Source of the DNA: Cryobacterium sp. SO1
GTDB lineage: Bacteria; Actinomycetota; Actinomycetes; Actinomycetales; Microbacteriaceae
Direction of reading: 5' to 3'
Assembly (NCBI RefSeq): GCF_004210215.2
Contig: NZ_CP067394.1
Coordinates: forward strand, 2,418,001 to 2,482,000
DNA length: 64,000 nucleotides
The position numbers and the translations under genes are program-made. This document shows positions 52,449-59,739 of the stretch, in pieces; positions within the stretch are counted from its first letter, which is position 1, and every line of letters begins with the position of its first letter. The notes beneath the pieces are model-generated. The model had not been told where the DNA came from. It did no database searches and saw only the letters and a program-made list of their open reading frames with translations.

Positions 52449-53044
52449 GTGTGCTCTTCCTGAACGTGGATGGTGCCGATGAGCTCGTCGAGCACGTCGG
52501 GCATAAGTGGGAGTAGCGCGAGGTCGGTCGTTCGCCAAGTGAGCACTACGTCAGCGAGTTCGGTGCGGAGGGCGAGGACGATACTTGCCCACGCGACGCC
52601 GTCTGAGTCGAGGTCGACCCGGGTGACGCGGAGCGCGTCGCCGGAATCGAACTCGGGGTATTCGACATCAGGCGGATCCATGGCCGTCCCGCCGGTGGCC
52701 CCGCAGACCGCCAACAGGTCCGTCGGAGCCAGCGGATCGAACGCTGCGACCGCCACGTGAACGGGAATCGGTGTTCGACCGGCGACGCCGACAGCGGCGA
52801 TGATGCGGTTGCTCGGACCGATCCCGGCGGCGAACTCCGCGAGGGTGCTCACGGCGCCGGTGGCCATCTCTTCGAGTTCCGCGCTTTCGGGGCCGATTGC
52901 GTCGCCGTCGGGCGGGCCGAGCGAGGAGACCACCAGGATCGTCGCCCAGTCCCGCCAGTCGTCCGCCGCCGGAACCGGCACGACAAGCCACGAGGGGGCC
53001 TCCGCCAGAGAACTCCACCGGAGGCGATCGTCGTCTCCCGTCAC
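52445..53044 (-). CDS. T7SS module accessory protein, family B (module 2)
   Basis: The protein has 199 aa. It is homologous in its C-terminal half to 41842-42489 (ALRVTRVDLDSDGVAWASIVLALRTELADVVLTWRTTDLALLPLMPDVLDELIGTI). The N-terminal half (SWLVVPVPAADDWRDWATILVVSSLG) is a different, alpha/beta-type sequence, so the two copies may be modular. It is soluble and unrecognised. It lies between the effector-like gene and the family A gene with ATGA overlaps at both ends. Confidence 0.75.
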   Translation of the reverse strand: MTGDDDRLRWSSLAEAPSWLVVPVPAADDWRDWATILVVSSLGPPDGDAIGPESAELEEMATGAVSTLAEFAAGIGPSNRIIAAVGVAGRTPIPVHVAVAAFDPLAPTDLLAVCGATGGTAMDPPDVEYPEFDSGDALRVTRVDLDSDGVAWASIVLALRTELADVVLTWRTTDLALLPLMPDVLDELIGTIHVQEEHT

Positions 53045-54438
53045 AGCGGTCCGCCCGGCCTAGCCGACGTCAGTTTGGAGTACTGGGCGTCGGCCCACGA
53101 CCATTGGGTGCGCGAATCGCCGGCGTTTGTCGAGGGATTGGCGATACCGCCGAACACGCCGGCAGTCCAACCCCAGGTCTTTGCGGCACCGCCGACGTAC
53201 AGCCATTTCGGCACCCCTCCGGTCGACCCGGCTCGGAAGGTGTCGAAAATGGTGCGGTTGATGGTGTTGAGGTCCATGGCGTCGTCGATGCCGAGAACCT
53301 TGTCCCACCGCCATTTCCCCGCTATATCGGTGAATTTGTCCTTGTTGCCCTGGAGGTAGCCCGGGTTCCGCACATCCCACCAGGCTGGCTTCACCTTCTT
53401 GCCGTCCATGAACGTCTGGAAGTTCCGCAGGGCGGCGACCCGTGATTCAGTCAACGCCGCGGGCGATCCGCCCCCGGGTGTCCTCCCCGTCCTAGTCCAG
53501 CCGATCCGGGCATAGAGACGACTGATGTCGCGGCCGAGAGCACTGCTCCCCAACTTGAGGCTCGCGGCCTGCCCGGCTTTCAACACCTTGGTAGCGATGG
53601 CCCCGAAGCCGATCAGCACAAGGCCGACCACTCCGGCGATGACGTTGAGCCAGCTCGTCTCTCCCTGAGCCGCCAGGATGATGTTGAAGACTACCGCCAC
53701 AGCGGCGACGCCCAGCCCGATGATCGCAATGATACCGACACCGCTGACCACCAACCCGACGATCGCCAGCGCCAATCCGATATAGCCGAGCACCTCGACG
53801 AGCTTCTTGAGGACCTTATTCAGAACGTGGATGCGCCTCTCGTGTGTCGACGACTGAAGTCCGTCAACGTCCCAGCCGTGGCGGATCGCCGCGGCGGTGC
53901 GGTCGGCCGCTTCACCCAATGCGCTCATCGCCCGCTCCGCCCGGCTCTTTGCCGCCGCCAGATCGGCCCCAGCATGGTCCAGAGCGCGGGTCCGAGCCTG
54001 CGACTCCCGGTCTTCCGTGGGAGTGGGCGGTGGTGCGTCTGCGGTGCGCGTGTCCAAAGGATCAGGCAGATTCTCGGCCGAGCGTTTGCTGGCAGATGCC
54101 TCCGACGCCTCGGATACCGCCCTCCAGGTTTCCGACCGCGCGAGTTCCAAGTCCTCTCGATAGCCGACGAGAGCGCGCTCCACCTGGTCATACCGGTTAG
54201 CCGCCTTGCCGATCGCCTCCGCGCTGTCCCTCGCCCGTTTGCGCATCGCGTCAGCGGACACTCCCTTAAGAAGGGTTTCGTCGCCGTCGCCGATCTTCTT
54301 GAGCAGCGTCGCCTGGGTGGTGAGCGCCGAGGAGATTTCCTTGTAGTGAAGGATGGCTGGATCAAGGTCGACCGCCCCGCTCGGCACGGGATCGGTGGCG
54401 TGGTCGAGCAAATGCCAGTCGGCGGCGCGTGCCCCCAT
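53041..54438 (-). CDS. T7SS effector-like protein (module 2)
   Basis: The protein has 465 aa. The N-terminal 200 residues match the module 1 effector (WHLLDHATDP, LLKKIGDGDETLLKGVSADAMRKRAR, NRYDQVERALVGY). Hydrophobic helices lie at about 215-290. The C-terminal 150 residues (RVAALRNFQTFMDGKKVKPAWWDVRNPGYLQGNK...WGWTAGVFGGIANPST) are unlike the module 1 domain and unlike any toxin family I can name. It therefore appears to be a polymorphic secreted or surface protein with a shared secretion part. Its start overlaps the stop of the IWG gene. Confidence 0.75.
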   Translation of the reverse strand: MGARAADWHLLDHATDPVPSGAVDLDPAILHYKEISSALTTQATLLKKIGDGDETLLKGVSADAMRKRARDSAEAIGKAANRYDQVERALVGYREDLELARSETWRAVSEASEASASKRSAENLPDPLDTRTADAPPPTPTEDRESQARTRALDHAGADLAAAKSRAERAMSALGEAADRTAAAIRHGWDVDGLQSSTHERRIHVLNKVLKKLVEVLGYIGLALAIVGLVVSGVGIIAIIGLGVAAVAVVFNIILAAQGETSWLNVIAGVVGLVLIGFGAIATKVLKAGQAASLKLGSSALGRDISRLYARIGWTRTGRTPGGGSPAALTESRVAALRNFQTFMDGKKVKPAWWDVRNPGYLQGNKDKFTDIAGKWRWDKVLGIDDAMDLNTINRTIFDTFRAGSTGGVPKWLYVGGAAKTWGWTAGVFGGIANPSTNAGDSRTQWSWADAQYSKLTSARPGGPL

Positions 54439-54728
54439 CAGGTGTCCGCCGGGGTGATCACGTCAGCGAGCTGGATCTCGGTCTCGCCCCACGTCTCAGA
54501 GGCCTGTTGCATCTTGGCCTGGAGGTCTTTGAGGTTCACGGTCAGCTTCTCCCGTTTGACCCACCAGTCTTCGACGAAGTCGTACATCGCGGATTCCACT
54601 GTTTCGTGCCCCCAGATGTCTTTTTGATCATCCCTGCTTTTATTGGCGTTGGTGAACTCGTCGAAGATCGCCTTAAGCTGTTCAGCCGCTTCGTCGACGG
54701 CGATGGAGGTGACCACAAGGTCGGGCAT
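54438..54728 (-). CDS. WXG100-like / IWG-motif T7SS partner protein (module 2)
   Basis: The 96-aa helical hairpin has the turn DQKDIWGHETVESAMYDFVEDWW, paralogous to 44657-44950. The N-terminal strand-like part MPDLVVTSIAVDEAAEQL precedes helix 1. It is likely co-secreted with the WXG100 protein or bound to the effector N-terminus. A TGATG junction couples it to the effector-like gene. Confidence 0.82.
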   Translation of the reverse strand: MPDLVVTSIAVDEAAEQLKAIFDEFTNANKSRDDQKDIWGHETVESAMYDFVEDWWVKREKLTVNLKDLQAKMQQASETWGETEIQLADVITPADT

Positions 54729-54795
54729 TAAGGGTTCCTTCCGCAGACCGGACGACCCGGCCGCGATCGCGGCCGGATCGCTTGGAGACTTGTTG

Positions 54796-55092
54796 TCAGC
54801 CCTTGATGACCTTGGCGAGCTCCTCGTCTGTGCCTCGCAGGGCGAGTGCCGCCTGCTTGATGTATTCGCTGATGCCGTCGAGTGAACCGACCATCTTCGT
54901 CGCAGATTCGTTGAAGTCGGTGTAGGTGGCTTCGAATGCGACGGACGCCTTCTCGGTCACGAAGCCGCCTGAGACGAGGCCGCCGACGAGGTTCTTCAAC
55001 TCCCCCAGCTTGGACTCCAAGTCCATCTGACCGTTCTGCAGTCGCTTGGCAGCGTCATCCATTTCGTCATAGGTCACGTTCAAATTCGCCAT
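54796..55092 (-). CDS. WXG100 family protein (EsxA/EsxB-like)
   Basis: The protein has 98 aa. The hairpin pattern is typical (MDDAAKRLQNGQMDLESKLGELKNLVGGLVSGGFVTEKASVAFEATYTDFNESATKMVGSLDGISEYI), with the central G-G-F turn in the WXG position. The tail ends LAKVIKG. It is the first gene of T7SS module 2, 67 bp before the IWG partner, and probably a secreted substrate and co-factor of EccC. The ATG at 55092 has AAAGG upstream; the ATG at 55107 would add five residues. Confidence 0.9.
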   Translation of the reverse strand: MANLNVTYDEMDDAAKRLQNGQMDLESKLGELKNLVGGLVSGGFVTEKASVAFEATYTDFNESATKMVGSLDGISEYIKQAALALRGTDEELAKVIKG

Positions 55093-55158
55093 GTCAAGGC
55101 CTTTCAATTTGCATTGTGGTCTGGTCTATTTGTTTTGTAGGTGCACTGTCCGGAAGCA

Positions 55159-55170
55159 ACGCTATACACA
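55159..55170 (-). promoter_or_regulatory. TGTATAGCGT motif upstream of T7SS module 2 (putative extended -10)
   Basis: The minus strand reads TGTGTATAGCGT, 67 bp before the ATG at 55092. It differs from the other three sites by one extra base before TAGCGT. Similarity extends weakly into the flanks (GTTnnTCCG). Confidence 0.4.
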
Positions 55171-55390
55171 TTGGAACGTGCCGTCCACCCTCCTACGGGT
55201 TACACGGCGTGTCTAACGGGTTACGCGGCGTGTCGGCGAGAGAAAGGCGCCTCCCGCACCACACTTCCCCCTCAGGCCCGGACCGGGACCGCCGCCGGCA
55301 TCGCCTCCAGTGGGTCTACGGAACAGTCAAGATCGCCCGTCTTGACGACGGACGGATCGAGCCGGTACATCGATAGTCGCGGTTTGCTGG

Positions 55391-55622
55391 TCACTGGATC
55401 TCCTCAGAGGCGGCGGCACGGTCGTCCGTCTCGCCCGCTGCCAGCTCCTCGAACTCGTTCGGGCGGTGCACCGTGCTCTGCGATGTCCGCGAACTCTGAG
55501 CGCATCCGCTGCAGGCGCCCGATCGTCACGGCAAGCTCGGCGTCGAGTGTCCGAAGCGCTTCGCCCGGATCGTCGTGGGCGCTGCGCATGGCGGCGATCC
55601 GGGTGAGCGGCAGGCCGATGTT
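55391..55622 (-). pseudogene. Remnant of a MerR-family regulator (HTH deleted, frameshifted)
   Basis: The minus strand encodes NIGLPLTRIAAMRSAHDDPGEALRTLDAELAVTIGRLQRMRSEFADIAEHGAPPE, the post-HTH and coiled-coil part of a MerR protein, similar to 38028-38798. A frame change then leads to EFEELAAGETDDRAAASEEIQ and a stop at 55391. The DNA-binding half is missing. It points away from the MerR-type promoter at 55652, the usual divergent layout. In 55093-55712 there is no other gene apart from promoter motifs. Confidence 0.7.
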
Positions 55623-55651
55623 GGGCCCATTTGGGCATTTTCGGGCCCGGC

Positions 55652-55682
55652 TTGACCCGGTCCCTAGGACATAGTGTGTGAT
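55652..55682 (+). promoter_or_regulatory. MerR-type promoter site 3 (decayed hydrolase)
   Basis: TTGACC, one base, then GGTCC-CTA-GGACA (55659-55671) and -10 TGTGAT after a 19-bp spacer. The geometry is identical to the sites before the beta-lactamase and the GPP34 gene. The hydrolase ATG is 31 bp downstream. Confidence 0.6.
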
Positions 55683-55712
55683 GGAATCTCACGCCGTTAC
55701 AAGGAGATTCGG

Positions 55713-57294
55713 ATGTCATCGACCGTCACCAACCGGTCCGGAGCGAGGCGCTTAGTTGCCGTGCTCGCTGTGATCGGCATCGGGCTGCTGAGTGCCTGCA
55801 GCCCTGACGCTGCCGAAAGCGAGCACACCACGATGCCCGACGTCGCCGCACTCGCCGGCCCGCTCGCCGACCAGGAACTCTCGTGGGACAACTGCCAGTT
55901 CGCCTCGGCGCTCGATCCCACAGACACCGACATCAGCAATGTGTAGTGCGCCACGGTCAAGGTGCCGCAGAATTGGAATGACCCCGACCCCCACAAAGAC
56001 CTGGGATCTGCGTATCTCGCAAGCAAAGAACATCGAGACCGACGATCCCGACTACAACTCCACCGTGCTCATTCACCCGGGCGGTCCCGCCGCGCCCGGC
56101 CTGCCCTTTGCCGCGCAGATCCAGCAGGCAACGCCCGACTTGAAGGCGACCACCAACTTCGTGACTTTCGACCAGCGCGGCATCGGCCAGAGCAGCATCG
56201 TGGAGTGCGAGTATCGGTACGACCCGGTAGCGGGCGAGCAGGGTGAGCTGGAGGCGATCGCCGCGGCCTGCTCCGACGTCCCCGAAGTGCGCACCGTCAC
56301 CTCCGAAAAGACCGCCTACGACATGGACTTCATCCGCCATCTGCTCGGAGCGCCGTCGGTGACCTACTTCGGCTCGTCGTATGGCACCTGGCTCGGCACG
56401 TGGTTCGGGTCGCTCTTTCCTGAGAACATCGACCGGATGGTCTTCGATTCCGCCCTCGATGTCACCCACGATTCGATGGAGCATTTCCTGTCGGCGCAGT
56501 ACACCGGCTTCGATCGACAGTTCCGCCTCCACCTGATGAATCGGATCGCTCGCAACGACGCCGCTTACGGTCTCGGCGACGATCCCGAGGCAATCTGGAC
56601 GCGATACTTCGCGGCCTCCGACCAACCGGAGTTTTCGGAAGCGGCTGGACTTGTCTGGACCACCACGGGAGCGTTGGCGACGTTCAGCAAGAATGTCCCC
56701 TACCCCGTCGCAGCCGAACTCGTGCAACAGATCATCGCCGAGGGCGAGTCGGAAGCCGACAGTGCGGTGGCCCCGACGGGCGACCCTGCGGGCGCGGCCT
56801 CCCGGATCCTTGACCGCCTTGACCCGGCGGTTGTCCCCACCCCACTTGTGGATGCTGCACGCGCACAGATCGCCTTTCAATCACAGCCCGCTCCCGCTGA
56901 GCCGGAGACGCGTACCTTCGCCAGCACCGTCGACTTCGCCTATTGCAACGACGGTCAGTGGACCCAGGGTGCGGGATATTGGACGGCCGAGAACGCGAAG
57001 ACCGCCGACGTCGCACCGTTGACGAAGCAACTGGGCCGACTGGACGCGCCGCCGCTGTGCGCGTGGTGGCCGAGCAAGCTGGCGATGCCGGGCCCGCCGG
57101 CGGATTTCCCCGAGACGCTGGTGATTCAGAGTGAAGTCGACGCACTCACCCCCCTGGAAAGCGGACGAACCACCGGCACAAAGCTTCCGAACACCAGCCT
57201 CCTCCTCATCAACAACGAAGGAGTGCACGGCGCCTTCCCGTACGGCACTCACGGTGTCGACACTCCGGTAACGGAGTTCCCTCTCGGGCGGTGA
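55713..57294 (+). pseudogene. Broken secreted alpha/beta hydrolase (tripeptidyl aminopeptidase-like)
   Basis: AAGGAG and an ATG open a lipoprotein signal (VIGIGLLSACSP). At 55944-55946 an in-frame TAG interrupts DISNV-stop-CATVKVPQNWNDP. A further shift of +1 near 55978-56005 moves the rest into another frame, which then runs intact to 57294. The body shows all hydrolase landmarks: HPGGPAAPG oxyanion loop, TFDQRGIGQS, nucleophile FGSSYGTWLG, acid in SEVDALTP and His in NNEGVHGAF, plus the C-terminal cap typical of the SlpD/TAP family. Two independent lesions argue for real decay rather than a sequencing slip, though one could be an assembly error. Confidence 0.85.
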
Positions 57295-57634
57295 CCGACA
57301 GGGTGCCATCACCGTCACGGGCGCCCGCCGTGTCCCGCTGGAGGCGTCAGAGTTCGAATCATGGTGGCCGCTTGACAAGCACGGTGAGCACATCGGCTCA
57401 GAGGACGGGCAACCGACGTTCACAGACCCCAGTGTTCCGGCACGGGACCATTCCGCGGGTCTCTGATCCGCCGTTTCCCCGCCCCGCGAAGCCGATGCCG
57501 GATGAGGCACCAGAAATGAGCACTACTGATGCAGCCGCGCCTGTCGACTCGTTTGGATTCAATACTGTTGTCATCTTTCGAGGTTAGAAATCACGGCGAC
57601 CATCTGCATCGGTGAAACCACGGACTGATGGATC
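57295..57634 (+). other. Gene-free stretch with a possible unidentified coding remnant
   Basis: No complete gene is evident. In one frame 57298-57468 reads through about 55 codons without a stop (RRVPLEASEFESWWPLDKHGEHIG...DPSVPARDHSAGL) and looks compositionally coding, but I cannot name a family. A short open frame at 57495-57587 (MPDEAPEMSTTDAAAPV) is not supported by anything else. Confidence 0.35.
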
Positions 57635-57910
57635 TTACGTTGGGCGCCGCCCGGCGCCCAGGAGCGTGAACCCGATCAGCAAGAGAGGGAATACCGTCGG
57701 CGCCGCTGCGACGACACCGAGCACGGTTCCGAGCACCGAGATCATCGTGCCGATTCCGAGAGAGGTGTGGCGACCAAACCGCTCCGTGAGCCGGCCAAAC
57801 GGCACCACGGCACGGCCTGCTCCCAAGGTGCTGAGCGTGGCAGCCGCACCCGCAATCGCGTCACTTCCGCTCACCTGAACGGCGAGAACCGAACCCAGCG
57901 ACGTAGATCG
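57635..57910 (-). pseudogene. Remnant of an MFS transporter
   Basis: The minus strand reads SLGSVLAVQVSGSDAIAGAAATLSTLGAGRAVVPFGRLTERFGRHTSLGIGTMISVLGTVLGVVAAAPTVFPLLLIGFTLLGAG, i.e. TM1-TM3 of an MFS protein with the loop G-R-L-x-x-R-F-G-R. It lacks a start and everything after TM3. Both flanks are non-coding, so it is a fragment. Confidence 0.7.
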
Positions 57911-58091
57911 CTTTCATTCGAGCGGGTGGCGCCATCACCCAAAGTAGAAACGCCTGAACCCGATTGGGCGGCCGACGGCCAAGACGGGGACACGTCAGTG
58001 CTTCCACTGATGGAATCGGCGCAGATAATCCGTAGCTTCGGTTGAACGGTGTCGCTTTCGACATCTCTCACCAACTACCGATGGAGACTCC

Positions 58092-59645
58092 ATGTCATTC
58101 ACCGACCAGCCGACCGAGACTCAGCAGACGCAGTCACATGCTCAATACGATTACATCGTGGTGGGGGCAGGCACAGCCGGCAGTGTCATCGCCACTCGTC
58201 TGACCGAGGATCCCGAAGTGCGGGTCCTCCTGCTCGAGGCCGGGTCGAGCACTCCCCTGCCTGGGATGGCAACTCCGGTGGTCTGGCCCATGCTGCTCGG
58301 CTCGTCCGCAAGTTGGTGCGACAACACAGTCGTTCAGGATTTCACCGGCCAGAGCATCGCGGCCCCCCGCGGAAAGGCCCTGGGCGGCTCGTCCAGCATC
58401 AACGGGCTGACCTACGCTCGCGGCCACCGGTCCAGCTACGATTCCTGGGTTAAGCAGGGTGCATCGGGCTGGGGATTTGATGACCTGCTCCCGTACTTCC
58501 GGCGCAGCGAGTGCGCGGTCCAGCGCGACGGCGCCCTCCGCGGCACCGATGGTCCGCTGACGGTAGGGCCCACACCCGATCCCAGCCCCGCCGTGGTGGC
58601 TGCGTTGGCCGCTGCTGCGGAACTCGGCTACCCGATGGCCGACGACATCAGCGGCGGACTTGAGGACGGCTTCGGATTGGCGGATGTCAACGTGAAAGAC
58701 GGTGTGCGCCAGAGCGCCGCCGATGCGTACCTGCGTCCCGCGATGGCTCGCCCGAACCTCCACGTCGTCACCGACGCGACCGTGAGCCGCCTCGTCATCG
58801 GCGACGGCGTGTGCACCGGAGTCGAATTCACCATCTCTGGAGCTTCGATGACCGCCACTGCCCAGCGAGAAGTCATCCTCACCGCGGGGGCGATTGGCTC
58901 CGCGCAGTTGCTGCTGCTCTCGGGTATCGGCCCTGCCGACCACCTGGCCGAGCTCGGCATCGACCTGGCGTTGGACCTACCCGGTGTCGGCACAAATCTT
59001 CATGATCACCCGATGTCCACGGTTCTCTATGAGGCAGCATCCCCGCTCGAGACCATTCCGAGCAGCGTCTGGGGCCAGGGAATCGGCCTCGTACAGACCA
59101 CCGGTTCCGCCGCCGGACCCGATCTGCAAATCCTTCTGATCAGCCAGCCGTACCGCGCCCAAACGCTTCCCGGTCCAGACAATGGATACGCCATCGGATT
59201 CTCGGCGATAGTGCCGCACAGCCGCGGCACGGTACGACTGCAGAGCTCCGACCCGGCCATGGGGCCCCTCATCGACCCCCGCTACCTCTCTGACCCACGC
59301 GACGTCGAGGTCATGACGGAAGGTCTACGCGTGGCTCAAAGCATCGGCCGCGCCGCTGCACTTGCCGCGTGGCGCGGAGACGAGGCTCAGCCGGGCCGAC
59401 CGCTGAATGACAATGAGGATGTGCTCGACTACCTCCGGGAGAGCCTACTGGTCTACTTCCACTACGCCGGAACCTGCCGCGTGGGCACCGACGACCTTGC
59501 GGTTGTCGACCCCGAACTCCGAGTTCGTGGCATCGCCAATCTTCGGGTGGCCGATGCATCCATCATGCCGTCGCCTGTCTCGGCAAACACGAATGCCACG
59601 GTCTACGCAATCGCGGAGCGCGCAGCCGAACTCATTAGGGGCTAA
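58092..59645 (+). CDS. GMC family oxidoreductase (choline dehydrogenase-like)
   Basis: This FAD-dependent alcohol oxidase/dehydrogenase has 517 aa. The dinucleotide fold is YIVVGAGTAGSVIATRL (25-30), FAD-contacting segments are RGKALGGSSSINGLTYARG and GAIGSAQLLLLSGIGP, and the C-terminal catalytic part is FHYAGTCRVG with His457 and SANTNATVYAIAERAA with Asn499/501. The substrate is unknown; the domain order fits choline/alcohol dehydrogenases. It has no signal peptide. The ATG at 58092 is followed by a hydrophilic tail of 18 residues before the FAD fold. A terminator hairpin follows at once. Confidence 0.93.
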   Translation: MSFTDQPTETQQTQSHAQYDYIVVGAGTAGSVIATRLTEDPEVRVLLLEAGSSTPLPGMATPVVWPMLLGSSASWCDNTVVQDFTGQSIAAPRGKALGGSSSINGLTYARGHRSSYDSWVKQGASGWGFDDLLPYFRRSECAVQRDGALRGTDGPLTVGPTPDPSPAVVAALAAAAELGYPMADDISGGLEDGFGLADVNVKDGVRQSAADAYLRPAMARPNLHVVTDATVSRLVIGDGVCTGVEFTISGASMTATAQREVILTAGAIGSAQLLLLSGIGPADHLAELGIDLALDLPGVGTNLHDHPMSTVLYEAASPLETIPSSVWGQGIGLVQTTGSAAGPDLQILLISQPYRAQTLPGPDNGYAIGFSAIVPHSRGTVRLQSSDPAMGPLIDPRYLSDPRDVEVMTEGLRVAQSIGRAAALAAWRGDEAQPGRPLNDNEDVLDYLRESLLVYFHYAGTCRVGTDDLAVVDPELRVRGIANLRVADASIMPSPVSANTNATVYAIAERAAELIRG

Positions 59646-59655
59646 GTAGCCTCCC

Positions 59656-59683
59656 CCCAACAGGCCTGGAGAGGCCTGTTGGG
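59656..59683. terminator. Strong hairpin between convergent genes
   Basis: A perfect 12-bp stem (CCCAACAGGCCT with AGGCCTGTTGGG) and GGAG loop start 10 bp after the GMC gene stop and 57 bp before the convergent LuxR gene end. There is no T-tract, but the stem is long enough to act from both sides. Confidence 0.7.
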
Positions 59684-59739
59684 CCCGGCACGCGCAAGGT
59701 GATCGTGATCGGCGCGGGTCGCCAGGTGGCGTCAGGCCG

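Noticed and set aside
57345..57370. GAGTTCGAATC as part of a tRNA gene.
   Set aside because: No matching stem or anticodon loop within 80 bases in either direction.
57291..57587. A 98-codon open frame starting at an ATG/GTG just after the hydrolase.
   Set aside because: The composition is Arg/Ser/Pro-rich without pattern, there is no ribosome-binding site, and a different frame of the same DNA looks more protein-like.
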